A DNA stretch of 64,000 bases, taken from Oxytricha trifallax (Eukaryota; Ciliophora; Spirotrichea; Sporadotrichida; Oxytrichidae). Shown here in pieces: positions 1 to 11,270 of this stretch (position 1 is its first letter; each line of letters starts with the position of its first letter). The notes beneath the pieces are model-generated. The model was not told the DNA's origin, made no database searches, and was given only the letters and a program-made list of their open reading frames with translations. The position numbers and the translations under genes were made by a program. The DNA lies in assembly GCA_000711775.1 (NCBI GenBank), contig ARYC01001936.1:1-64000 (forward strand). Reading direction: 5' to 3'.

Positions 1-606
1 TAATTCACACTCTTAGTAGAGCTTTTCTTCACATTCAATACTGAACTATGGATTTTTATGCAATCAGCAACTTGAGGAGATCAAGCAAAGTACGCTGAAG
101 CCCTAGCAAAAGACTATACTAAAGTGGACATCAGTCGTGCTTGGAACTAACTTCCCCTCGAATCTTAAACCAGCGAAGCTCACTCACCTCGGGTACTCTC
201 CTCAACAATGGGTAGGTGCCACCATCAACGATGGGTATACTGGGTGGGTAAATCATTAGACTGCCCTTGGAGAATGTTTAATGAGCAGTACCATCCTTAG
301 TCGATATTGAGAGTTTGGCAACTGACGACCAGCTATGTTATAGCCTCGAACAGTTCCCTCGAATGATTAGAAAGCCATCTTAGTCTTCAACATAAGGAAA
401 CCCCAATGTAATGCCCAAGAACCTGCAGATCAAGTATCGTGATGAGCTTTTGGCAGGGTCTTCAAGACTTCATGAGAGAGCAGAATGGGAGTATTGATTT
501 TCTCAATCGAAATCATTCAAACTATATAGTAATGAATGGATCATCAAAGAATCCATACCTTAAACGCAGAGATGCGAAGATGCCATTGAAAAAGATCTCT
601 GTAGTA

Positions 607-1053
607 TAAAATTACAAGGTGGAAGGCATGAAGCCCAAGGACATTGCTCTTAAGATGGATGTGGATCGAAGTTTTGTTTACAAAGCCGTTGAAAAGTTCA
701 AGTTAGAGGTAGAGCACAGAGTGCTCAATCCTAAGCCAAAGCTGAAGAATGGGAGGAAGAATACGCGAAGCAGCCTGCTGTTACTTAAGGCGATTGCCAT
801 CGTGGTCTAACAGTAGGGCATCTATAAGATTACTGGCTGGTGTCTTCATCATAGCCTGCTTGAAATGCAGTGTAAGGAACAGGAATTTAAAAACCTCGCA
901 GTGCCTTGCGTTGCTACTCTCTTGAAAGTACTGAAGGATAGTTTCCATTTGAGATTCGGCAAGGCCCAGAACGCCAACGCTAAGAATAGGGATCCATCAT
1001 TCAACGATAAGAGGCTGTGTCAAGACTGCTTGCTCAGCTATTCCTGGAAGATG
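607..1053 (+). pseudogene. Transposase N-terminal fragment (helix-turn-helix)
   Basis: The frame from about 619 reads EGMKPKDIALKMDVDRSFVY and continues into a basic stretch, the pattern of the helix-turn-helix found at the start of IS630/Tc1/mariner transposases. With TAA and TAG as glutamine it runs on to about 1053. A shift of frame there gives a stretch containing VDVSNF followed by a Trp-containing segment, which could hold the first catalytic Asp. The product is not complete, and the link to the DDE fragment 1 kb downstream is inferred from order and orientation only. Confidence 0.5.
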
Positions 1054-2153
1054 CTGTAATTATATCAGTTGATGTATCAAACTTCAATAGCGATTACATG
1101 CCTACAAAATAATGGAGTTTCAATTCAATTGCTCTTCACTAGGAAAATTGTGTAATCGACTCCTCCCTGACACCTGCAATTGGTAAGACCGAGGTCCTCG
1201 TCACCGACGATGTCTTTGAGTATAGTGAAATGCTATCTGGCTTCCCCAACAGAAACCAGCTATGTCTAATATCACTGGGGTTAAGTAGCAGGATCAAATG
1301 AATGGATCAAACATTGCCATTTTGTAAAGCCCATTTGCAACTCAAGATGAAAATAACCTGAAACCTAAAAATCTGAGATTCCAAGCAACTCCGGGAACCA
1401 GTAGGTAAGTATTTCTATCTTTGCTTAACTGATTGAGTACAGTGTCGTCAGCAGATCAAGAGTGGTTTGTCAAGATGGGTAAGGATTTTATCCAAGTTAA
1501 GAGGGCCATGTAAGAAATACTGAACGAATAATGTCTGGATCTGGATTGTTCCATCGAAGATTCCAAGGCCAAACTCGAAATCGATATTTCCTAAGTTACG
1601 GAGGAAATCTTCTACCTAAGCATAGCATATCTTTGATAGTAGGGAAAAGAGCATTGCTGCCACCCCTATCAAGTGCAGCGATATATATAGGAATACTCAG
1701 CTGTCACCTATCTTGGAAGCCCCAGAGGGCAGTGTTTAATACACATCCCTGCAGAAGCACTTCAACGCGTTCAGAATATAGAGCTCTTCCAAGAAGCCTG
1801 TAAGTCAACCATAAACCCCTCTTAAATCGGCTTCCACTCTAACTCTATTAGTTCAGAACCTAGCCAGCCTCAGGCTGCAATCAAGTAAGCGTAAGGGTAG
1901 TGAGATGATCAATGTAACAGGCCATGAAAACTAGAAAGGTATTACACCTAGACGCTTGCAGCTGTCAAGCAGGGCAGAGAGCAGCAGTATAGTCACAGTG
2001 AAGGAATAGGAAGGTAAGCCTATAGCTTCATGGTTTTATACTACTTTAGTTTATACCAAGCTAAGTCTACCCAACTAGAGAAATGACTAAGCACCCATAG
2101 CAGACTCTGGTAACATCGATGCTTAACTATCATTACATTATACTCCCGTTGCA

Positions 2154-2630
2154 GTTGTCAGACAGCAATTCAGCTAGAGGTTGGGGACTTATGGCATTAT
2201 GGCTAGAAATCTCTCTATAACCAAGGAAAAAACCAAGAGGCAGCAGTTCTCGATGAGTTTCATAGCAGCAATCACTAAGGACCAGCTGGTCTCTAGCCAA
2301 ATCATTGAGGGGGCCTTCGATGCTGTGCTGTTCGAGAACTTCCTCTATCACACCCTGCGCCAGCTGCGCACAGACAAGGATCTCGCCCATAAAAATATCG
2401 TGCTCCTCATGGACAACGCAGTCATTCACAAGTATTCAGAGGTGCTGGAGACTGCAAGGAAGTTCAAGGTCACTGTCCTCTTCAATGCAGAGTACTCACC
2501 CTGGCTTAACCCCATCGAGCATCTGTTCTCCTACATCAAGAGGCACCTCCGATAAGAGCAAGCTGACAGCAAGTAAGCATACTATACCTAACTTTTCATA
2601 GGATCCACCTGGTGAAGCGGCTTTGTCCCC
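2154..2630 (+). pseudogene. Transposase C-terminal DDE fragment (DD34E)
   Basis: The open frame holds the second and third catalytic residues of a Tc1/mariner-type DDE domain: LLMDNAVIHK (Asp) and SPWLNPIEHLF (Glu), with 34 residues between them. The NPIEH box and the following Lys/Arg-rich helix are typical. The frame is open from at least 2154, because the TAG at 2175 reads as Gln, and passes TAA codons after 2552 before ending near 2675. The first catalytic Asp is not in this frame. The opposite-strand open frame is a shadow. Confidence 0.7.
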
Positions 2631-2935
2631 GGGTGGGGCAATTCTGAAGGCAGATGACAAGAAGACATCAAACAAGCTCTGGGCTTTCAGCGTGAAGCAG
2701 TGGTGCAGCACCATCAAGCATGGATTTGTGTGAAGTTGAGCTGAATGATGATGAGTTGAGGAGCTGGAGCAATAAAACTGACCAATACAACCATAAACTG
2801 CACTTGAATCGTCAAATTTATTGATTAAAAGCCCCCTTATTACATTTCACACTTTTAAGTTTTAATTTTAACTAATCAAACCAAAAATCCAAAAACTCTC
2901 TCATTTTCGCTCATTCAAATCATCATTTTGGCTCC

Positions 2936-3236
2936 TCCTCAATAAAACGACCGAATTTGGTGCTCAAACAGTCGAGCAGGACTTGAAAGTTGCTGAATTG
3001 GGGGTTTTAAAACATGGAGAATACGATAAGGTCCTAAATTTCACCCAACACTCATCAAGCAACGAGATATTGGCCATTTATGATGATTCAACTCTCAATC
3101 ATGAATATTTTGTCATAGATGTAAATGATTGGCAATCATTTTAAAAGTTGGACAGTAAAAACGACTATTGGTAACTAAAATAGAGATTCAGTCTATAAAT
3201 TTAGTTTTTCCGCTTAAATTTCAAACATTTCAGTTG
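2936..3236 (+). CDS. Orphan coding patch, C-terminal end of an unrecognised protein
   Basis: After an AT-rich gap the + strand reads through about 100 codons with no TGA until 3234-3236, containing LGVLKHGEYDKVLNFTQH and then an acidic stretch ending in Gln-rich sequence. Base composition and codon use look like the other MDSs here, not like IES. No start codon or upstream exon is visible, so this may be the last MDS of a gene whose other MDSs lie to the left, or a displaced MDS of a scrambled gene. I do not recognise the family. Confidence 0.4.
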
Positions 3237-3379
3237 AAGATAGCTTAAATTCTCAAGTAATAGCTATAAGTGTTCGAATACAAATGAAAAGTAAATAAAT
3301 CTAAATTGGTTATAAATATTATTAATTTTGATTAATTTATACAATTTCCTATTTTTATCTATTTTAGCAATACTCTCAT

Positions 3380-6300
3380 TCAATATATAGCAAAACTATA
3401 AAACTCACATTAAATAATTTACGTTGTGTATTGATGCTAGAGATTACCAGTACCACTTGTATTAGTTTGATTGTTATTGCCGCCGACTCTGGTAAAGACA
3501 GGCCCTTTTGGTGATCCAAAATTCTTAATAAGCTCCTAGTTGATATTTTTGTTTTTCTAGAAATCACTTAGCATGTTTGTTATTTTACCGTTTTTGGCTG
3601 ATTGAGAGAATTGTATTGAGCCACCATTAATGCTTGAGTCATGCTACTGGTTGTGATGGTGAAGGGTTTGTTCGATGTTTTAATTTTAGTTTGTTGTAGT
3701 TTGGGGAATTTGGAAAGTGTTTGGGTTAAAAATGAAATAAATTATAAGCAATTTAATATAAGTTTAAGTTAGCTTGGAATTTATTGAGCAACATAGCATT
3801 GTTATTATTGATTATCTTGACTCCCTTGATATTTTGAACAGTTTAATGAAATTATTAACATAAAAAATTAGATTAAGTTTTCTTGGAGTCTGAGTTGTTG
3901 TCAAGTTTTCTGAATGAATTAGTTACCTTGCTACTTGAGCCTTTAAGTTACTATGCGCTTACATTCTTCAATAGAGTAGAGTAGCCTTCTTCTCTTCCAT
4001 TGTTATTTTGATTTAGTAACTGTTAACTCAATATATTGGTCTTGCTGCTGGAAATCGCAACACTCTGAGCAATATTGATGTTCTTATCGAAGCTGAATAT
4101 CTTGCCAGGACTCTTAGTCACCTCACGACTCATTCTTAAACTATTTGGAGTATTTGCATTGTTTATATCTAAGCTTCTCTTTACTCCATCATTAGAAGGT
4201 ACTCTTTTCTAGAAATTGCTTGTGGAACCCGAAATTTAAGCAGTTTATGGTTTTGAAGTTTTTCTGGTGCTTGAGTAAGTTTTACTGTTCATAATATTTG
4301 GTGATTAGTTATCTTGCATGGTGTTTGCTGATATTTTAGTTATCAATTGTTTACTAGGTGGGGTTTCCAAGTTTGAAGCGTATTTCGAATGCAAGTTATT
4401 TGCAATACTTTAAGAGTTTACTGTTGAATTTGTATAGCTACTGCTGTTCTCTCTTAATGAAGCCTTTTTGTTATAATTACTCAAGAATGTGGTAACAGTG
4501 AAGTTCTTTGATGATTAAGGAGTAACGTTTGACATCATTACCCTGCTCCCACCATTATTTATTTCATTTGGACTTTGAATTGATTTCTTCTTTGCTGATT
4601 AAGCTCTTAAATGATTGATAAAAGCACCATTACTGCTGTTTGTACTGTTCGTGATTTCTTCGTTTCTTTTCTCACCTCGTACTCTCTCAACGGAGTTTCT
4701 GCTTGAATTTTAAGTTGTCATTGCTCTTGTATTTTTCTTTTGAATGTCGTTTATTAGTAGGTTAGACTAAGATGATGAAACTAGATTTGATGGGCCCTTT
4801 GAATAAAATTATAAATTTTTATTTTCTATATATATATATGTTTAAAAAAATATTGAATTAATTGATATTAAGTTAGCTTATAATTATTAATGAATGTCCT
4901 CTTTAACTAAGCTTAGCAGTTCCAGGAGAACCTAATTTTGATGAATAGTACTGAGGAGTTTGAGATACATTATTAGTCTTTGTAAGGTCAAGTTGCAGGT
5001 TGTTACAAATAACAAAATACATAAAAATAAACTTAAGTAGAAGGAGTCTTAAATAAATTAATTAAAATGTATTTTTAATCAATTGAAAAATTGCCTCTAT
5101 AGATCAGAAATGATCTTTAAATATTTTAGAGTTTTAACCCACAAACTTTAAAACTTGTATAAATTCTATTATAATCTAAGAGGAACTAATGACTATTTAC
5201 TTCTTTCTCGTTTCAGTTTAAAGTGGTTAGAAATTTTTCTATGAGGAATTAGCTGCGATCTTTTCCCTAGAAGAGTTCTTTCCCCTACTTATAGAATTTT
5301 GCTTTGGTTTATCTTTACTTGCAGTTTTAGGTCTCTTTTTTAACTGTGGGGATTAGTTTTATTGTTTATTGTCATTTTATTTTAAGTCATCTGGCTAGAA
5401 TTGGAACAGCGATTTATAAACACCATTTATGACATTTTTGGCTTCATTCTTCAATTATTATCCCATGCTTTAATATGATTAAGCTTGCAAATCTTGTTAC
5501 TTTAGCTTTAACTACGAGGGCGTTTGAGAAATCTTTGTTTGAGGATTTTGCTATCCTTCATTAATTTAATTGATATCATAAAATGATTGAATTTTTCTGA
5601 ATGACTTTTTTTCTGTAACTTCTTATTCGCTACCGACCCATTGGTTGATAATTGGGTGTTTACTTCTTTGATCTTAATTACTTTTGCTGATGTCAACTGG
5701 AATAACAACTGTGCTTTTCTTGATGGGTTCTTTTGCGCCTCCTGAAGCTAATCTTACGTCAGACATCTTGATATTTTTCTCCTGAACTTTGATGTTTACT
5801 GTTTAACTGATTCCTTTTAGCTTTCTTACATCGTCATCAAGCCCTGCACCGTCTTCTGTAGTTATTCTTATATGATCTGTAGTCTCAATTTCTCCTGTGT
5901 TTGCTGCAGTATTAAGCTTAGATTTTTAACCTGTTGATTCTAATGATTACTATTTCTAATCAATCTTTAGTTATTGAGCTTTCATTTCATCCTGGATTTA
6001 ATGCAGGATTCTTTCGCAAAGCTTCAATGATTTCTCACATTAGTAGACATTATCTTTTGTGCAACACTCTAGCAGCATAGGTCTCACATCTGGAATTTGT
6101 GAAAGTGCAATTAAAACTGGGATAAGTTCAATAAGTTTAGTATCTGATTTTTCTTCATACCACGACAAAATTGGCATTCCGTTCTCAGGTTAGAATGAAT
6201 AACTCTATGGCGAGTTATCGATGATAATTATGTCTTGCATTCTTCTTCCAAGTTTAGCCATATCTTTAACAAAAATACCATTTTAAAAAGTACAGTGCTC

Positions 6301-6905
6301 TCTGAACAGTCTTTATGGAGCAACATTTTCTTCGTCTAAAATGTCCATCAATGGATCTGCATACTTAGAGAGGGATGCTGTAAAAATAACAACTTCGTAG
6401 TATTTCGCCATTTCAGCGAGAAATTGTTTACATCCAGGTCTTACCAAGATATAAACATTGCAAACTCTTCCCTCAATGTCTACTGGAAGTATAATATCGG
6501 AATGCTTAGGAGGCTTGAAAGAAGAGTGAACTAGTGTCTCATCCAAATCTAAAACCAAAGTTTTTCTTCCAAAAACTTCATGTTTTTGAGGTTTGAGTAA
6601 GGCTTGATGTTTGCTATTTTATTTTCGTTCATCATAGTCTAGTTCGCTATTATAGAATTTTAGATTACAGATTTTACAATTTTATAAAGGGAGCATTTTA
6701 ACATTTAACTTTTTCTTTTAATATAGAATAATTACCTCCCCTTTGAACAATTTATATTGAAACTTACATTTTCTATGAACCGTGTGCATTATTAGAATAG
6801 CTTATAGGTCTACCACTTAGTCCGACAACTTGCGGGGTGTTTTCTCCTTGTCTTACTTGAGTAATGAGTCCCATCGATTGCAGGTCTCTGCTGACACCTT
6901 AAACA
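3380..6905 (-). CDS. CTD small phosphatase-like (SCP/FCP1) protein with long Ser/Asn/Gln-rich tail
   Basis: The catalytic core at 6660-6300 reads KTLVLDLDETLVHSSF, the DxDxT motif of the HAD-type SCP/FCP1 phosphatases that remove phosphate from Ser/Thr, classically on the RNA polymerase II C-terminal domain. It is followed by the conserved RPGCKQFLAEM, IFTASLSKYADP and IIIIDNSP segments, so the whole catalytic fold is present. Downstream the frame stays open through many TAA/TAG codons to about 5180. It resumes at about 5010-4870, 4800-3750 and 3720-3380 across AT-rich gaps taken as IESs, ending at the TGA at 3380-3382. The tail is several hundred residues of low complexity, rich in Ser, Asn, Gln and Thr, and is probably disordered. 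A further upstream segment (6775-6905) is in good frame. The true start was not found; see the next entry. Confidence 0.8.
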
Positions 6906-7414
6906 CAGCTCAAAAAATTAATTATAAAAACCATCGGAGGAAGGCGTAATGAATATATAATATAACAAAAATTGTCCAATTTTAAGAGTTATCTAAAAAT
7001 TATTACATTTGATTTATACTTCATTTAATCACCTATGTTACTTTTTTGGATCGTATTTAAATTTCCAAATCTATTATTTTTTTTCTTCATTATCCTTATA
7101 CAATAAAAAAGGTATTTCTTCACTATCCTAAACATATAACCTGATTTGCTTGTTATGCATATTAAATTACCTAACAAAATTGAAATAAAAATCTCTCAAA
7201 AGAGTGGTAAATGTAAGGAGAAAGAAAAATTAATATAAATTTCTTATCTTATAATGATAATTATTTAATTTTCAAACATCCACTAATTCAAGCAATCCGA
7301 CATTATTCTCATTTAACTTAATTTATCAAGTGAATATATTTATTTCCAAACTAAATTTGATATCTTATTTATGCATATCCTTATAAATAAATATTTACAA
7401 GCTAAATAAAGATA

Positions 7415-7935
7415 TAGTGCTTACTGTGTGAATTCTAGTGCGGGACCTTATGCTAGTGCTGTTGGTTACTTTACTAAACATCTCCACTCCCACTATTACT
7501 TTTATATCTTTGCTATTGATTGTCATTCAATAAAACCTTATATATAAAATTATCTATTTTACCATTTTATATCATAAACTTTAATTATAATTTTTATAAG
7601 ATTGGGACTGGACTTATGATAAACATTAATTTGGTTTTGATTGTTTGTCTCATCTATTAAGTTTTTATATAATAATAATAATAAGAATATATTATAATAC
7701 TTAATAAAATCTTAGTCTTGCATGAGATTGATGCCACCTTGAAGCAACTTATTGACCTTCATCTCTCTATAATATAATACTTTAATTACACTGAAATTGC
7801 CAATTAGCGTGAATAATCTGATTTTAGGTATTTTCTGCATTAGACTTACTTGGTGGCGCATGACTGGGTTCTCTTAATTGAATGCTGCTGACTCACTCCT
7901 TTTTGTTGTTGAGGTGAGGAGTTATTACTGTTTCC
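7415..7935 (-). CDS. Probable N-terminal MDS pieces of the SCP-like phosphatase
   Basis: Three short stretches on the - strand look coding: about 7935-7840 (Asn/Ser-rich, then PQQQKGVSQQHSIKR), 7745-7715 and 7505-7425 (Gln/His-rich). Their Gln and Asn bias matches the downstream phosphatase gene, and they lie in the right order and orientation to be its N-terminus. Frames do not join cleanly by eye, so IES borders and the start codon stay unresolved. They could also belong to a separate small gene. Confidence 0.4.
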
Positions 7936-8496
7936 ATTATTACATTAATATAAACTAAATTGAAGATTTTTTAATTATAATTATATTTTTTTTAAAAAAA
8001 ATTATTTATGATAAATATAACTTTATAATAGTTTTAATATAACCACAAACTTAATCTTAATTAATTATTTAATAGTAAAAAATTATATGCTAAATTTTTT
8101 ATCTTTTTATATTTTTATTTTTAAATCCTATACTTTGTTTATAATACTATTATTTGGCTATCCGCTGTTCTGATTTAAATTTTTATATTTTAAATATACA
8201 AAATCATAAATATTTTAAATGATTCGAGTTATAGTTTGTCATCATTTTATTAATTTATTTTGCTTTATATAATCTTTCTCTAATGCCTCCCTAATTACAA
8301 ATAAATATATAAATTTTAATTCCTTAAATAAATTATCAAGCTCCAAGTTCACTGTATACTTCCATATGAACGAACAGATTTTATTAAAAAGAAACATCAT
8401 TAAATATAATAACTATATTTCAATTTATAAATTGATAATTAAATGCAAATAATGGGGAAAGATAAAAATATAATTAACAATTCCATAATTAATTCA
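7936..8496. other. AT-rich stretch, no gene seen
   Basis: Very AT-rich with poly-A and poly-T runs and TGA codons in all frames. It probably holds the 3' flank of the gene at 8497 and intergenic or eliminated DNA. Confidence 0.5.
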
Positions 8497-9370
8497 TCAT
8501 TTCTTGTATTCATCAGCTTTTTTAATAATTTGTGTATGTTTGAAACCAAAGACAGTCTCCCTCAAGACAGGGAATAAAGCCCACATTACACCCAGAAACA
8601 CTACAATCATGCCGATACTGGCAGCTGCACTGTAGGCTATATTGTTTACTGCTGAGAAGGCGGAGAGGTTATCAGGACGCAATTCGAAATTTATTGGGAT
8701 TGTTTTGAAGTACTGAGTTTCATCCATAGCATAAGCTATTTTAACCAATGAAAAATACAAATGATTAACATCAATACTATCGTTTATATATCATAATCCT
8801 ACTTTTAAATGTGGAGATATGAAAATTATAATAAATCTATAATGAAAAGGAAAATACAAGATATTCCTCATCTCCAATTCTTTTAATTTCATATCTCTCT
8901 TCGTTTTAATCATCATCATATCTCTTTTGCTAATTTAACATATATTATATATAAATAATAATAATAATTGAGAGTGAATTCCACAGGGTATCTATGATCA
9001 AGTAAATCTCTGCTAAATCTGCGATAAAAATCAGAATTTTTGTAGGCTTGCTCCACTGACAATGTTTTCGCTTTCCTCTTCATCAAAACATCGTTTCCTT
9101 GCTATAAATATACAATTAATTACCCCCAAATTCGTTTTTATTTAAAGTAAAGTATGGTCTTATTATCATTAAAAAACCACTTATTTTTTATTTTAAAGGA
9201 AATAAGGATTATAAACAAGTATAAAATTCTAATAAGTTCAATTTGAGATAGAAATTAACTTACAGCTCCACTGAAGTAAGTTCTGATCCAATATGACTCA
9301 GAAGGCAGCATGTTTGAGAGGGGTACCACTATTTCATACAATTTATATGGTTCAATATCTACTTGCTTAT
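8497..9370 (-). CDS. Membrane protein of unknown function with C-terminal TM segment
   Basis: Three segments fit together. 9370-9267 ends in ESYWIRTYFSGA. An apparent intron (GTAAGT...TATAG) follows, and splicing gives a segment at about 9108-8985 (QGNDVLMKRKAKTLSVEQAY). The C-terminal segment from 8760 contains a strong hydrophobic helix (about 24 residues, SIGMIVVFLGVMWALFPV) and a Lys-rich tail ending at the TGA at 8497-8499. The segment before the helix looks lumenal or extracellular. The N-terminus is missing: the next open stretch upstream (9655-9830) is open on both strands and cannot be assigned safely. The family is not recognised. Confidence 0.6.
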
Positions 9371-9654
9371 TTTCGTTCAATTTTAATTGGATTTATTAAG
9401 GGGTAGAAAATATAAATGTATTTATATATATTTTTTAACAAAAATTTTTTAAATTATTTATCTTAAAATTATATTAAATATATCCCTTTTTTTAAATTTA
9501 TGTATTCTCAGTAGTAATTTAAGCAGCACAGTATCCAAATATAATTCCAAAGATAATTAGTGATGTTGTGAATTATGTCATTTTTATTAATCTTTTTTTA
9601 ATAATTATAATTATTATTTATACCAATTAATATTATATTAAAAATGAGTAACAA

Positions 9655-9830
9655 ATAGCAGGCAGTCCTTTTATTCCTGCACTACACCAATCAGGATAAT
9701 CAAGTTTAGTCCATTGAGGGTTTATATTGCAGTGAAGCATTGAACTTGCAGGTTAAGGAAGGGAATAGCCAATTATTAGTTTTGAGAAAGGATATTACAG
9801 AACAGCAAGATCTATTTTATTTTTATACTT
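9655..9830. other. Coding-like patch open on both strands
   Basis: On the - strand the frame contains WTKLDYPDWCSAGIKG and could be an upstream lumenal segment of the membrane protein at 8497-9370. On the + strand the frame contains LNLQVKEGNSQLLVLRKD and resembles, in sequence and protein, a patch at 10761-10800 of the gene downstream. One of the two is a shadow, and I cannot decide which from this window alone. Confidence 0.35.
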
Positions 9831-9959
9831 AGAATTATAAAATTTTTCTCTTTTTTTAAAATATAATTATAGTGACATTTAATAAAGTTTAAGTCCGTAT
9901 AATAAATATTTTTAAGATGAATCGTAGAAGTAAATCGAATTGTTTAATGCACTGACTTG

Positions 9960-11082
9960 CCTCTCTTAAATTGAGGGACCTCTTATGCAACAAGAAAGAG
10001 AATTAAATAATAATTTTTAATCTAATGAAGAAACTAAGTAACCTTCACAACATCAAAGTGTCATAGAGAAAAACTTTAATTCATATTAAGTTGTTTTAAG
10101 TATTAAAGATTTAATATTTTTCAATTTAAATGAGATAAAGAGAAATTTATACAAAACTTCTTCAAGTTGGAATTAGAGGACAATAAATACGAAAATATGT
10201 TTCATAATGGCGGTTTAACATCTATGATTGTTGTATCAAACTCTTAAGTTATCCTAAGTCAAGCTTAAAAATACAACATAAACTTAGTCAAATGCATATA
10301 TTAAATTGTATTTTAATCCATATTACCCGGAATTTAGTAAAATTATAACGTATTTATCACATTCCATAATAATAAATGATAGAACAATTAAATGTTATTA
10401 AGTTTATCAACCCAGGAATTTGAAGAAGAGAATTTATAAACACTTGTAGAATCATCTCAATCCCTTAAGTTCATATATCTCGTAGACCCTATCCCCTCTC
10501 TTGTTGATAAAATTTTGACTTCTTTCCAGAGTTAAGAGGCTTTAAGTAAGCAATAGTTACTGAAATACGTGGGAATTTATCCTCAACCAATTAAAAGACA
10601 TCATATTTATTAAAATGCATATATATCTAAACATGAAAATATACAAATTATAAAGTTTATAACAATTAATTAATATCATATCTTGCCAAAAAGATACGAA
10701 TTTATTGATGATATAATCCCAAAGTAAACCTATCTCTCAGTTGGAAGCATGAACTTAGATCTTGAGAAAGATATCGCACAAGACCAAGCTATTTTATTGA
10801 TTGAATGTGACATTGACTATCAGAGACTATAATTGTTTTAAATTAATGAACTTTTTCAAAAATATAGGAGATGATCATATCAATATCAATTAAATTAAAT
10901 TAATATACAATAGATATCTTAAATTTAAATTAATTATAGACAAGTATGAAAGTTTGGATTAAATCTAAAAAGAGTTAGACACTGCAGAAGCCAATCCATT
11001 TGTCTATAAATATCAATTAGCTGACACTTTTATGAGAAACATTGCATTTAAATTAGGAAAATTAGAGAAGTTTGGAGCTTGA
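9960..11082 (+). CDS. Unrecognised protein gene in several MDSs
   Basis: Five coding patches follow one another on the + strand: about 9970-10080 (Gln/Asn-rich), 10135-10280 (with NMFHNGGLTSMIVVSN), 10410-10610 (with SLKFIYLVDPIPSLVDK), 10740-10870 (with LEKDIAQDQAILLIECDID) and 10965-11082 (with NPFVYKYQLADTF). The last ends in a TGA at 11080-11082. AT-rich gaps of about 60-130 bp between them are taken as IESs. The patches avoid TGA and use TAA/TAG freely. Mixed hydrophobic and charged sequence suggests a folded, soluble protein. Start codon and family are unknown, and the first patch could belong to something else. Confidence 0.55.
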
Positions 11083-11270
11083 CCGAAACATTTTAGATTT
11101 ATTTAAGTATTATACGATTAACATATTTCACTTTATCTATAAAAGAGACTCATAAATTGAAGAAATTTTAAGTTATTTTACAATAAGGAACACTCTAAAA
11201 TATGAAGATGTTAGAATAATAAAAATGATATAATCCTATAAATTAATCACAAATAATATTATAATTCGTA

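Larger units (their letters stand above)
1..2760. mobile_element. Relic of a DD34E (Tc1/mariner-like) DNA transposon
   Basis: This stretch is visibly richer in G and C than the DNA after it and carries broken pieces of one transposase on the + strand: a helix-turn-helix-like N-terminal part near 610-1050 and a DDE C-terminal part at 2154-2630. The two are separated by about 1 kb in which no single frame makes sense. The left end lies outside the window. The right end is placed where the composition turns AT-rich, and no terminal inverted repeat was found there. It lacks the C4A4 termini of the TBE near 59.5 kb, although both transposases share the 34-residue spacing between the last two catalytic acids. 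An old insertion is the simplest reading; the exact family is unknown. Confidence 0.6.
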
